This document shows positions 1 through 7,950 of a stretch of 34,472 nt of DNA, piece after piece. Position numbers and translations under genes: made by a program. The DNA is from Vicinamibacteria bacterium. Its GTDB lineage: Bacteria > Acidobacteriota > Vicinamibacteria > Fen-336 > JAGNNV01. The notes below the pieces were generated by a model. The model had not been told where the DNA came from. It worked only from the letters and a program-made list of their open reading frames with translations, and did no database searches. Every line of letters begins with the position of its first letter. Position 1 is the stretch's first letter. Location of the stretch: NCBI GenBank assembly GCA_019694155.1, contig JAIBCN010000097.1, positions 1-34,472 on the forward strand, written 5' to 3'.

Positions 1-2
1 GA

Positions 3-566
3 GTCGACGTGAGAATCCTGGCCGCCACCCATGTCGACCTCGCGAAGGCCATCGCGGAAAAGCGCTTCCGCGAGGACCTCTACTACCGCCTGTCCGTCTT
101 CCCGCTCGCTCTGCCGCCCCTGCGCGAACGGTTCGCCGATCTGCCCGAACTCGTCGAGGCGATCCTCGTCGAGCAGCAGCGCCGTACCGGCCGCCGGGGC
201 ATGCGCGTGACGACCGAGGGTCTCGCCCATCTGCGCCGATATCACTGGCCGGGGAACATTCGCGAGCTCGCGAATGTGCTGGAACGCGGCACGATCATCG
301 CGTCGGGACGCGACCTCACGGCCGCCGTCCTCGATCTCCCCGGCGCCCTGGCGTCTCCCCCGGCCGTCCCCGCAAGCGCGGCCCCGACCACCGCGGACAT
401 CGAACTCATCACCATTGATGAGGTGCAGCGGCGCCATATCAGGGGCGTGCTCGCCGCCACCGATGGTCGCGTCTACGGCGAGAAGGGCGCCGCGAAGATT
501 CTCGGCCTCAAGCCCTCGACGCTGCAAAGCCGCATGAAGCGGCTCGGTATGGGCCCTTCGCGCTGA
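3..566 (+). CDS. Sigma-54-dependent transcriptional activator, C-terminal part (5' end outside window)
   Basis: The frame is open to the window edge, so this is the last 187 residues of a larger protein. It begins inside the AAA+ sigma-54 interaction domain: [13 protein letters not shown], then the sensor-I region [22 protein letters not shown], then [15 protein letters not shown] (sensor II). A Fis-type helix-turn-helix closes the protein ([24 protein letters not shown]), close to the FhlA-type version. Family knowledge: such proteins use ATP hydrolysis to open sigma-54 RNA polymerase complexes from enhancer sites. The GAFTGA loop and any N-terminal sensor or receiver domain lie outside the window, so the signal is unknown. 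It converges on the gamma-glutamyltransferase gene with 6 bases between stop codons. Confidence 0.93.
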   Translation, partial: VDVRILAATHVDLAKAIAEKRFREDLYYRLSVFPLALPPLRERFADLPELVEAILVEQQRRTGRRGMRVTTEGLAHLRRYHWPGNIRELANVLERGTIIASGRDLTAAVLDLPGALASPPAVPASAAPTTADIELITIDEVQRRHIRGVLAATDGRVYGEKGAAKILGLKPSTLQSRMKRLGMGPSR

Positions 567-572
567 GCGCGG

Positions 573-3335
573 CTACGGCTCGATCGCACCCGCCACATGA
601 GACCGGCGGGGATCGGCGCCGCCCTTCACCGCACCGGTCTTCGGATCGCGCACCGCCACGGACGCGTAGCCCATCACCAGTTCGCCCTTGAGGCCGATGG
701 GCTCGAGACGATGCCCGTACGCGCGCATCTCGTCGACCACGCGGCGCGGGATTGCGTCCTCGTAGAGGATGCGACTGGGGACGGGGGGCTGACGGGGTGG
801 GAACTGCTTGCGGCCGATCAGGAATCTCGGCTGCTCCACGGCGGCCTGCGGCCCGAGGCCGCGATCGAGAACTCCGGTCAGGATCTGGTACACCGCGGAG
901 GAGATCCACGCGTTCCCCGCGGCGCCCACCGCGACCATGGGCACGGACTTCTCGCCCTCGCGCTTGAAGACCAGGGTGGGGGCGATTCCCGTGGCCGCGC
1001 GCGCGAGCGGCGTGAGTGAGTTGAAGCGCTTTGGCTGGCGCCGGAACGAGCGAAGGTGGTTGTTGTAGAGAAAGCCGAGACCGTCGCTCACATAGAAGGC
1101 CCCGCCCCAGGTCGACAGGGTCTGCGTGAGAGCGACCATGTTCCCTTCCGAGTCCATCGCCACCGCGGCGGTGGTGCCCGTGCCGATGCGCTCGCGCTTG
1201 TAGTCCCTCTCGTCCTCGGGCTCTTCCGGGTATTCGGGGTCCGGGGTCGCGTGACCGGCCACGATCGACGCGAACTGCTTTCTGGCCCACGGCAGCGACA
1301 GCGGCTCATCGAGATCCAGGGCGAAGAGCGCGGGATCCGCGGCGAGATTGCCTCGGCCCGTGCGCTTCCACGCCTCCACCATGAAATGGAACGCCGACGC
1401 GTCCTTCGTGTACTGCCCGCGCTTGTCGCGCGGCGCGCCGTCGAGAATCTGAAGGGTCTGCAGAAGCGACACGCCCGCGGTCACGGGCGGCGGCGCGGTG
1501 ACGATGTCGTAATCCTCGTAGCGGCCGCGCAGAGGCTCGCGCTCGATCGCGCGGTACTGCGCAAGATCCTCTTCCGTGATGATGCCGCCGTTCTTCCGCA
1601 TGTCCTCCGCGATGCGCCGCGCGATGTCACCGCGATAGAAATCCGAAGCCCCGACGTTCGCGATCCGCCGCAGAGTGGCCGCGTAGTCGGGATTCCTGAA
1701 AGTGTCGCCCGGCCGAATGGGCTTGCCGCCGGGGAGGAAGATCTTCGCGGCCGCCTCGTATCTCTTGAGGAACCGCTGGCCCTCTCGCACCGACGAGGGC
1801 AGCGCTTCGTCGAGGGTGAAGCCGTCGTCAGCCGCGCGGATCGCGGGCTCGATGAGGTCCTTCCAGGCAAGCCGGCCGCTGCCGTACTTGCGATACGCGA
1901 GGTCCATTCCCGCCACCACTCCCGGGATGTTGACGGCGGCGGGTCCTGAGGACACCAGCCGGTCCCCGTCGAGGATCTTCGGATTGGTGAGCGTGCCTTC
2001 CATCGGCACCTGGTCCTTGAAATCGATGGCCACCGTCTTCCCGTCCGACGCGCGGTGGATCAACATCATGCCCTCGCCGCCGATGCCCGATGCGTCCTCC
2101 TCGGTGACGCCGAGCGCGAACGAAACCGCGACGATCGCGTCGACGACATTGCCGCCGCGACGCAACGCCTCGAGACCCGCGGCGGTGGCGAGGGGATGGG
2201 CCGACACCACCACCGCGCGGTTCGACGAGGCCTCCGGTTTGATCGAGGGACGCTCGGCCAGCATGTCGTCGACCGCGTCCTCGAACGCGGCGTCGGTCTT
2301 CGCCCCTTCGGCCCGCGAACGAAACCGGTTGAAGAGATCGTTCCACGCGGCGGTCGCCCCCGTGGACGCTCGCGCGTAGAGCTTCAGCAGCACCGACGAC
2401 AGCGCTTCGAATCGGGATGCGGTCGTCGCCGCGGGGTTTCCGCTCAGGGTCCGACCGCCCTCGAGAGGATCGGGCGCGCGCAGCGCCACGAGGTCGAAAG
2501 CGCCCCGGGCGAAGACGGGCGCGCGATCCGACTCCGCGAGCCGCCGCGGATTCCCGTTGTAGTCCTGCGGCAGGGGGGCGGCGGTCAGGGCGTAGATGGT
2601 GGCGCCGTCGCTGGACCAGGCCGGAGACGTGGCCCCGCGGCGGATCAATTGCCGCTCCCCGCCCTTCGCGTCCACCACCGCCACCCATCGCTCATTCGAC
2701 TGGATGGTGGCGTGGGCGATGCGCCGGCCGTCCGGTGACCAGGCCGGATCCGAGTCCTCGCCGTCGTTGAAGGTCACGCGGCGCGCCTCGCCGAAGGGCT
2801 GATCCGCGGCCATCACCCAGATGTCATCGCCGCCCGATCGATCCGACACGAAGGCTATCCGCTTCCCATCCGGGGAGACGGCAGGCGATCTGTCGCGCGC
2901 CGCGTTCCGGGTGAGCCGGACGGGCGCGCCGCCGGCGAGGGGCACGCGAAAGATGTCGGCATCGTCGTCGGACCCGATCGCGAAGAACACTTGGGCGAGA
3001 GAGAGCGAAGGACCGGTCTCGTCACCAGGAACCGAGCCGTCGGTGAGAAGACGCCCCCGCCGGCCATCGGCCGCAATCACGAAGAGACGCCGCCGGCCCT
3101 CGTGCGTACGCGAGACCACGAGAGACCGCCCGTCCGCCGTCCACGCCGGATCCGCGCCCTCGAAAGACACCGCGTCCTTCGTCGTGCCGGCGAGGCCGGT
3201 GATCTCGATGAATGAACCCTGCGAGCGCGCCGCGCGGCGGCCGGAAGGATCGAGCGCCAGGCGCGCGGCATCGTCCGCGGGAAGAGCGCTCGCGGCCAGG
3301 AGGCCGAGGACAAGAGCCGGGGCAAGGCGTTTCAT
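573..3335 (-). CDS. ggt: Secreted gamma-glutamyltransferase with N-terminal TolB-like beta-propeller
   Basis: A 920-residue protein. The start at 3335 gives a signal peptide (MKRLAPALVLGLLAASALPA) and has a -10 box 8 bases upstream. An upstream in-frame start at 3422 would add 29 arginine-rich residues and is less likely. Residues about 30-290 contain PD40/TolB propeller repeats (SPAVSPDGKRIAFVSD, DPAWSPDGRRIAH). Residues about 372-920 are a full GGT: the autoprocessing site is TT at 721-722 in GTGTTAAVAMD, so the small subunit would be about 200 residues, normal for the family. The C terminus GADPRRSHVAGAIEP matches the GGT ending. GGTs move or hydrolyse gamma-glutamyl groups, for example in glutathione, in the periplasm. 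Oddities: the oxyanion-loop SSMSPT of E. coli GGT reads ATGIAPT, and the GSPGG loop reads GAAGN, so substrate or activity may differ. Confidence 0.9.
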   Translation of the reverse strand: MKRLAPALVLGLLAASALPADDAARLALDPSGRRAARSQGSFIEITGLAGTTKDAVSFEGADPAWTADGRSLVVSRTHEGRRRLFVIAADGRRGRLLTDGSVPGDETGPSLSLAQVFFAIGSDDDADIFRVPLAGGAPVRLTRNAARDRSPAVSPDGKRIAFVSDRSGGDDIWVMAADQPFGEARRVTFNDGEDSDPAWSPDGRRIAHATIQSNERWVAVVDAKGGERQLIRRGATSPAWSSDGATIYALTAAPLPQDYNGNPRRLAESDRAPVFARGAFDLVALRAPDPLEGGRTLSGNPAATTASRFEALSSVLLKLYARASTGATAAWNDLFNRFRSRAEGAKTDAAFEDAVDDMLAERPSIKPEASSNRAVVVSAHPLATAAGLEALRRGGNVVDAIVAVSFALGVTEEDASGIGGEGMMLIHRASDGKTVAIDFKDQVPMEGTLTNPKILDGDRLVSSGPAAVNIPGVVAGMDLAYRKYGSGRLAWKDLIEPAIRAADDGFTLDEALPSSVREGQRFLKRYEAAAKIFLPGGKPIRPGDTFRNPDYAATLRRIANVGASDFYRGDIARRIAEDMRKNGGIITEEDLAQYRAIEREPLRGRYEDYDIVTAPPPVTAGVSLLQTLQILDGAPRDKRGQYTKDASAFHFMVEAWKRTGRGNLAADPALFALDLDEPLSLPWARKQFASIVAGHATPDPEYPEEPEDERDYKRERIGTGTTAAVAMDSEGNMVALTQTLSTWGGAFYVSDGLGFLYNNHLRSFRRQPKRFNSLTPLARAATGIAPTLVFKREGEKSVPMVAVGAAGNAWISSAVYQILTGVLDRGLGPQAAVEQPRFLIGRKQFPPRQPPVPSRILYEDAIPRRVVDEMRAYGHRLEPIGLKGELVMGYASVAVRDPKTGAVKGGADPRRSHVAGAIEP

Positions 3336-3343
3336 GGCTCCGC

Positions 3344-3349
3344 ATCTTA
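3344..3349 (-). promoter_or_regulatory. -10 box (TAAGAT) for the GGT gene
   Basis: TAAGAT on the minus strand ends 8 bases before the ATG at 3335. There is no Shine-Dalgarno sequence between them, consistent with a leaderless or nearly leaderless transcript. No clear -35 is visible. Confidence 0.45.
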
Positions 3350-3417
3350 AGGGGCGCCTCGACGCCCGGCTCCCGGGCGCGAATAACCGTCCGAGGACTC
3401 GGACCCGGAAGTATGAG

Positions 3418-3423
3418 TACACT
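3418..3423 (+). promoter_or_regulatory. -10 box (TACACT) for the proline racemase-family gene
   Basis: TACACT lies 10 bases upstream of the ATG at 3434 and downstream of an alternative ATG at 3413. This favours 3434 as the start, with a leader of only a few bases. Confidence 0.4.
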
Positions 3424-3433
3424 GTGGCCGCGC

Positions 3434-4486
3434 ATGCAGATCTCGAATGAAATCCGGGCGGTCGAGGCTCATGCCTGTGGCGAGCCCGGTCGCGTGATCG
3501 TGTCGGGGGTGAACGACGTTCCGGGTGCCACCATGTACGACAAGATGGTCCACCTCCGCACCCACGCGGACGGGCTCCGCCTGCGAATGCTCAGAGAGCC
3601 GCGCGGCTACCCCGCCGCCAACTGCAACGTAATCCTCCCCTCTTCGCATCCCGAGGCCGACGCGGGCTTCGTGATCATGGAGCAGGTCGAGTACCCCGGC
3701 ATGTCGGGCACCAACACCATCTGCGTGGTGACGGTGCTTCTCGAAACGGGAATGCTGCAGATGCGCGAGCCCACCACCAACCTGGCACTCGAGACGCCCG
3801 CCGGCCTCATCCGGGTGAGCGCCCAGTGCCGGAACGGGAAGGTGGTCGCGGTGAGTTTCCTGAACGTGCCGGCCTTCGCGACCCACATCGACGCCGACAT
3901 CGAGGTCCCGACATTGGGCACGGTGACCGTGGACGTGGCTTACGGAGGCATGTTCTACGTGATCACGGACGCCCGCCGCTTCGGCCTGCGCCTCACCCCC
4001 GACGAGGGCCGCGACATCGTGCGCATCGGCGAGATGGTGAAGGCGGCGACCCGCGAACAGCTCCCCATCGCGCATCCGCTGCAGCCCGGCTTCGACGGCG
4101 TCACCATCGCGCAACTCTCCGGCCCGCCCCTGGCCGAGGAAGCCGACTGGCGGAACGCGGTGGTGGTCTCGACCGGGCAGCTCGATTGGGGCCGCCCGGC
4201 CACGTGGACCGGAGCCCTCGACCGGTCTCCTTGCGGCACAGGGACCTCGGCGAAGATGGCGACGCTGAACGCCCGCGGCCGGCTGCCCCTCAACCACGAC
4301 TTCCGCCACGCGGGGATCCTCGGGACCGTCTTCACAGGGTGCCTTCTCGCGGAGACGACCGTGGGTCCTTACAACGCGGTCCTTCCGTCCATCACGGGGA
4401 GGGCGTGGATTACCGGCTTCACCACGTACACCTTCGATCCCACCGACCCCTTTCCCGAAGGCTTCACCGTCGGGGATATCTGGTAA
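3434..4486 (+). CDS. Proline racemase-family enzyme (4-hydroxyproline 2-epimerase or 3-hydroxyproline dehydratase type)
   Basis: A 350-residue protein of normal family length. The start at 3434 places the conserved EAHACGEPGRV motif about ten residues from the N terminus, as usual; ATG 3413 would add seven residues. The family interconverts or dehydrates proline and hydroxyproline through two catalytic thiol positions. Here the first is Ser91 (PGMSGTNTI) and the second is Cys267 (DRSPCGTGTSAKMA), so it belongs to the Ser-Cys class and not the Cys-Cys class of classical racemases. The usual GHG after the first residue is GTN. In this family Ser-Cys members are mostly linked to hydroxyproline metabolism, but the sequence alone does not fix the substrate. 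An enolase-superfamily hydroxyproline-type dehydratase lies 10 kb downstream at 14576. Convergent with the methyltransferase gene, 6 bases apart. Confidence 0.88.
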   Translation: MQISNEIRAVEAHACGEPGRVIVSGVNDVPGATMYDKMVHLRTHADGLRLRMLREPRGYPAANCNVILPSSHPEADAGFVIMEQVEYPGMSGTNTICVVTVLLETGMLQMREPTTNLALETPAGLIRVSAQCRNGKVVAVSFLNVPAFATHIDADIEVPTLGTVTVDVAYGGMFYVITDARRFGLRLTPDEGRDIVRIGEMVKAATREQLPIAHPLQPGFDGVTIAQLSGPPLAEEADWRNAVVVSTGQLDWGRPATWTGALDRSPCGTGTSAKMATLNARGRLPLNHDFRHAGILGTVFTGCLLAETTVGPYNAVLPSITGRAWITGFTTYTFDPTDPFPEGFTVGDIW

Positions 4487-4492
4487 GTCCGA

Positions 4493-5236
4493 TCAGGGGG
4501 CTTTCCGTGCGCGCAGATCGATGCGCATGGCGGTGAGCGAACGCGGACGTATCAGGCGATCGAGGGCCATCACCGCCGGGGCGAAGAAACGCGGAAGCAG
4601 CGAGGGCGGCTTGAATCCCAGGCTCAAAAGGTAGGCGAAGCCGTTGATGGGCGTGAGGGTGGGGCGCGCCGCGTAACCGAGCCGCCGCCAGGTCGCATCA
4701 TCGACTCTCGTCGCAATGGCGCGGGTGACTCCGGCGTCGCCTTCGAAAGGGGCTTTGAGGTCGCCCTTGCTGAAGGGCCGCGCCGGATCGAGGCCCAGGG
4801 TGGCGCCCTCCTGATGGAGAAAGCGGTAGACGGGGTAAGAGAACGGCGACACCCAGGGCTCGATCACGCGCAGTTCGCCCCCGGGCTTGAGCACGCGGGC
4901 GACGTCGCGGAAGAACTCGAGCGGGGTCGAGAGGTGGTGCACGAAGTCGACGCCCAGCACGGCGTCGATGGTTCCGTCGCGGAAAGGAAGCACCTGCGCG
5001 TCCGCCACGATGTCGTTCCAGGGCGCCTCGATCAGGTCGAGAGCGATCCAGCGCAGGTCGGGGCGCTTCGCTTTGGCGTGGGGTGCAAAAAGCCCGGGGC
5101 CGGCGCCCGCCTCCAGAACGAGAGAGGCGCCCGGCAAACCCTCGAGAAGACGATCGAACCAGACGCCGTACACGTCGCCAAGCACCGGCTTCGCCGCGAA
5201 GACGCGCCGGTGCTCGCGCAGGGTTTCGAGGCTCAA
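4493..5236 (-). CDS. Class I SAM-dependent methyltransferase, translationally coupled
   Basis: A 247-residue protein with the class I Rossmann signature: motif I LEAGAGPGLFAPHAK, acidic strand-2 residue in WIALDLIEAPW, then ADAQVLPFRDGTIDAVLGVD and VLKPGGELRVIEPW. The substrate cannot be told. The C-terminal 90 residues (SPFSYPVYRFLHQEG onward) may form a substrate cap. No ATG or GTG is suitably placed. The best start is TTG at 5236, whose bases overlap the TGA of the upstream VOC-Rieske gene (TTGA) and which has GGGGAG about six bases upstream. That is a classic coupled arrangement, so the two proteins are probably made in similar amounts and act on the same pathway. The open frame extends further upstream only as an out-of-frame shadow of the neighbour. 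Confidence 0.85.
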   Translation of the reverse strand: MSLETLREHRRVFAAKPVLGDVYGVWFDRLLEGLPGASLVLEAGAGPGLFAPHAKAKRPDLRWIALDLIEAPWNDIVADAQVLPFRDGTIDAVLGVDFVHHLSTPLEFFRDVARVLKPGGELRVIEPWVSPFSYPVYRFLHQEGATLGLDPARPFSKGDLKAPFEGDAGVTRAIATRVDDATWRRLGYAARPTLTPINGFAYLLSLGFKPPSLLPRFFAPAVMALDRLIRPRSLTAMRIDLRARKAP

Positions 5237-6585
5237 GCGCCGCTCCCCGAATGTGGCGCCACTTCCACGATTCCTCCGCGCACGCGCGCGGGGCACCGTC
5301 GCAGGGCGGCCCCTCGGCCTCCCCGAACCTCGCCCGTCGGCACATCGATCATCCAGCCGTGCCAGGGGCACACGAGGGTCCGGCCGCGCAAGGCTCCTCG
5401 GGAGAGGGGCGCGCCGAGATGAGGGCAGCGGTCCTCGAAAGCGAAGACCTGGCCCGCCACGTTGGCAAGCGCGAGCCTCGGCGACCCGTCCTTCGGACGA
5501 TGCTCGCGGATCGCGCCTGGTGGGAGCTCGTCGATGCCGCAGATGGCGCTGAACTCGGAGGGCGGGACGCCGCCGTCCACCGCGGCTCCCGGCTGCGAGG
5601 CCGGCCCGGCCTCGAAAAGCAGCGGGATGCCGTCTGGCGAAACCACCGTCGAGCCGAAGGTGAAAATGCCGCCGAGGGCCTGAGGTCCCGGAGCGCAGCG
5701 GAGGCTCGCGCCGAGGGCCAGCGCCTTCCGTGTCGCGTGCTCGACATCCTCGACCTCGAAGGTGAGACCGAGGACGCCCCGGTAAGGAGCGCGAAGGCGG
5801 GCTTTGAGGTCGCGCGCGTCGACCACTCCGGGGCCTTCGTAGGCAACGATGCCCACGCGCCCCCCCGCAGCCGCCCGGCCGGAGAGAAAGCTCATGCGCA
5901 GTCTGGTTCCCTCGGGCAGCCGGAGCGCCGCGATCAGTTCCCCCTCGATCACGGTGGGCGCCGCCGGCACCAGGTCGAGCACGTCGCAATAGAAGCGTTC
6001 CGAGGCCTCGAAATCCTTCACGATCTGGGTGGCTGCCGCCACCTCCGTGAAGGGCGTCTCGCGTGTGCTTCGGCCCATGGCGATGCGCGGCACGCCGGCC
6101 ATCTTCGCAATGGAAATCTTGACCCCGTCTTCCGTGGGCAGGTGCGCTTCCGTCGCCACCGCGCCCTCGCCCCAGGGCACGGCGTAGTCGAGGGGCGGCG
6201 CCAGGAACTCGAAGCCCTGCTCCACGAAACGCCGGTACTGCTGCCGCACGTCGTCGGTGAAGAAGTCGAGATTCTTCACATAGCCGTGGTCGAAGGCCCG
6301 GGCCCCTTCGTTGATGCGCTCTCCGCCTCCATCACCCACGCGAACGAGCCGGACCGCGCCCACACTCGTCCCCGGCTGCTCGAGGTCCACACCCTCGATC
6401 GCCGCCGGCGCCTCGAGCCCGAGACTCGCGGCGAAGCGCCCCGCATGGGCCTCGCTCGACGTCTCGGGAGCGTCGAAGCGGAAGGCGCCGGTCTCCCGCA
6501 TTCCGAGGAGGCCCGCGTAGAGCGCCCGAGAGAGAGAGAGATCGCGCACGCCGATCGTCACACGCTTCACTTCGCCACGATCCAT
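5233..6585 (-). CDS. VOC-VOC-Rieske fusion protein
   Basis: A 450-residue protein with an unusual architecture. Residues about 5-165 and 185-325 are two glyoxalase/bleomycin-resistance/extradiol-dioxygenase (VOC) units, seen as VRDLSLSRALYAGLLGM and VKDFEASERFYCDVLDL. Residues about 348-445 are a Rieske [2Fe-2S] domain with Cys387-x-His389 (CPHLGAPLS) and Cys406-x2-His409 (CPWHGW), spaced by 16 residues as in Rieske ferredoxins. Each VOC unit lacks an obvious His at the usual first metal position, so metal binding in the VOC half is uncertain. A ring-cleaving or oxygenase-like redox role is an inference from the pairing of a substrate-binding VOC fold with an electron-transfer domain. It overlaps the downstream methyltransferase by 4 bases and starts 12 bases after aat. 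A TAAGCT -10-like box overlaps the aat stop codon. Confidence 0.88.
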   Translation of the reverse strand: MDRGEVKRVTIGVRDLSLSRALYAGLLGMRETGAFRFDAPETSSEAHAGRFAASLGLEAPAAIEGVDLEQPGTSVGAVRLVRVGDGGGERINEGARAFDHGYVKNLDFFTDDVRQQYRRFVEQGFEFLAPPLDYAVPWGEGAVATEAHLPTEDGVKISIAKMAGVPRIAMGRSTRETPFTEVAAATQIVKDFEASERFYCDVLDLVPAAPTVIEGELIAALRLPEGTRLRMSFLSGRAAAGGRVGIVAYEGPGVVDARDLKARLRAPYRGVLGLTFEVEDVEHATRKALALGASLRCAPGPQALGGIFTFGSTVVSPDGIPLLFEAGPASQPGAAVDGGVPPSEFSAICGIDELPPGAIREHRPKDGSPRLALANVAGQVFAFEDRCPHLGAPLSRGALRGRTLVCPWHGWMIDVPTGEVRGGRGAALRRCPARVRGGIVEVAPHSGSGA

Positions 6586-6594
6586 GAAGCGGGG

Positions 6595-6600
6595 AGCTTA
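6595..6600 (-). promoter_or_regulatory. Possible internal -10 box (TAAGCT) for the VOC-Rieske gene
   Basis: TAAGCT ends 9 bases before the ATG at 6585 and contains the TAA stop of aat. There is no Shine-Dalgarno sequence in the gap. It could serve a leaderless internal promoter, or be chance, since a stop codon supplies the TAA. Confidence 0.3.
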
Positions 6601-7233
6601 TTCGACGGGGATGGCGCGGCGAGGCGAGGGAGGCCCGAACGCCACCTTCAGATCGAGGGCCTCGGCCAGCCGACTCATGTAGACGCGGTGCGGAACCTCG
6701 AGGGCGCCGAACTGCTTCAGATGTTCGGTGAGGTACTGCACCTCCAGGAGCGCAAAGCCTCGGGCGTTGAGGCGCCGAATCAGCGAGACGAGCGCGACCT
6801 TCGAAGCATCGCGGGCCCGATGGAACTTGGACTCGGCGAAGAACGCGCCGCCCAGGCTCAAACCGTACAGGCCGCCCGCGAGTTCCTGCCCGCCTCGAGA
6901 CCAGACCTCCACGGAATGCGCGACGCCTTTCTCGTGCAGCTCGCCGTACACCCGATGGAAATCGTCGCTGATCCACACGGGGCGGCCGAAGGCGCACCCC
7001 TCCATCACTTCTCGAAACGCGGTGTCGAACGTGATCTCGAACTTCCCGGAAGCAACGGTGCGCGCGAGGCGCTTTGGAACGTGCGGCCGGTCGAGAGGAA
7101 TGATCGCCCGCACCTTCGGCCGGTGCCAGGTGACGAGGTCCCCCTCCACGTAAGCCATGGGAAACAGTCCTCGGGGATAGGCATCGAGCACCATGTCGGC
7201 GGAAAGGTCGGGGCTGACCGCGACAACATCCAT
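6598..7233 (-). CDS. aat: Leucyl/phenylalanyl-tRNA--protein transferase
   Basis: A 211-residue protein from the ATG at 7233, or 219 from the ATG at 7257. Aat transfers Leu or Phe from tRNA to N-terminal Arg or Lys of proteins, marking them for ClpS/ClpAP breakdown (N-degron pathway). Family features: AYPRGLFPMAY near the N terminus, then VTWHRPKVRAIIPLD, FREVMEGCAFGRPVWI, VAHSVEVWSRGGQELAGGLYGLSLGGAFFAESKFHRARDASKVAL broken over the central core, and LLEVQYLTEHLKQFGALEVPH near the end. It is slightly shorter than the 234-residue E. coli enzyme at the N terminus. TAACCT lies 10 bases before ATG 7233, which favours that start with almost no leader. First gene of a likely three-gene unit with the VOC-Rieske and methyltransferase genes. 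Confidence 0.93.
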   Translation of the reverse strand: MDVVAVSPDLSADMVLDAYPRGLFPMAYVEGDLVTWHRPKVRAIIPLDRPHVPKRLARTVASGKFEITFDTAFREVMEGCAFGRPVWISDDFHRVYGELHEKGVAHSVEVWSRGGQELAGGLYGLSLGGAFFAESKFHRARDASKVALVSLIRRLNARGFALLEVQYLTEHLKQFGALEVPHRVYMSRLAEALDLKVAFGPPSPRRAIPVE

Positions 7234-7319
7234 AAGCAACACAAGGTTACAGGCCATGATCCGAAGCAGCCGAAACGGAATCCCTCCGATATGCTTCACC
7301 CGTCTCTGGTCCGATTTCC

Positions 7320-7922
7320 ATGCTGATCCCGCTTCTCGCCCTTGCCTTGACGACGCCGGAGGTGACGCTTTCGGGGATCGTCGTCGCAAGGTCCGGCCGT
7401 CATGCCGCGACCCTCGTCTCCGAGGGCCGGGAGCGCCCGGTGCTTTCGGGCGATCGGGCGTTCGGCTGCGAGGTCACCGCCATCCTCAAGGACCGGGTCG
7501 AACTCGCCTGCGCGGGAGAGCGGCGCACTCTCACCCTCTCCGCCGCTCCCGCCAGAGTGGCCGCGACCAATCTCCCCGCGCCGGTGGCGGAGAGCGCGCC
7601 TTCGGACGTGACCCTCACCCGGTCCGAACTCGAGGCCAGGCTGGATCGCGAAATGTCACGCCTGATGACCGAAACCACGCTCATTCCCGTGATGTCGCGC
7701 GGGCAGGTAGCGGGATTCACACTCTCCCGGATTCCTCCCGGCACCATCCTCGAGACCCTGGGGCTCAAGGCCGGGGACGTGCTCGTCAGCGTGAACGAGA
7801 CGCCGATTGACAGTTTCACGACGCTCGTGGGTTTGTGGCCGAAGCTCCAGACGACCGGTTCGGTGCGCGCTCAGATCATGCGGGACGGCAGGCCCGTCGA
7901 CATATCGGTCAGCATCCGGTGA
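7320..7922 (+). CDS. GspC-like PDZ-domain protein
   Basis: A 200-residue protein. A short hydrophobic N terminus (MLIPLLALALTTPEV) is followed by a homology-region-like beta domain (GIVVARSGRHAATLVSEGR, then VLSGDRAFGCEVTAI) as in type II secretion protein C. A C-terminal PDZ domain follows at about residues 120-200 (GFTLSRIPPGTILETLGLKAGD, then VSVNETPIDSF). In GspC the homology region contacts the secretin and the PDZ contacts substrates. No other type II secretion genes are in the window, so a stand-alone inner-membrane or periplasmic adaptor is possible. It is divergent from aat, with 86 bases between the two preferred starts. No Shine-Dalgarno site; a TATGCT -10-like box lies 23 bases upstream. 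Confidence 0.75.
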   Translation: MLIPLLALALTTPEVTLSGIVVARSGRHAATLVSEGRERPVLSGDRAFGCEVTAILKDRVELACAGERRTLTLSAAPARVAATNLPAPVAESAPSDVTLTRSELEARLDREMSRLMTETTLIPVMSRGQVAGFTLSRIPPGTILETLGLKAGDVLVSVNETPIDSFTTLVGLWPKLQTTGSVRAQIMRDGRPVDISVSIR

Positions 7923-7950
7923 GAGGCCGGACCGGCCCCCTGGTTCCCCG

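Noticed and set aside
5237..5989. N-terminal extension of the methyltransferase frame up to 5989
   Set aside because: The extra 250 residues are Arg/Gly/Pro-rich shadow of the VOC-Rieske gene. The TTG in the TTGA overlap with a ribosome binding site is a better start.
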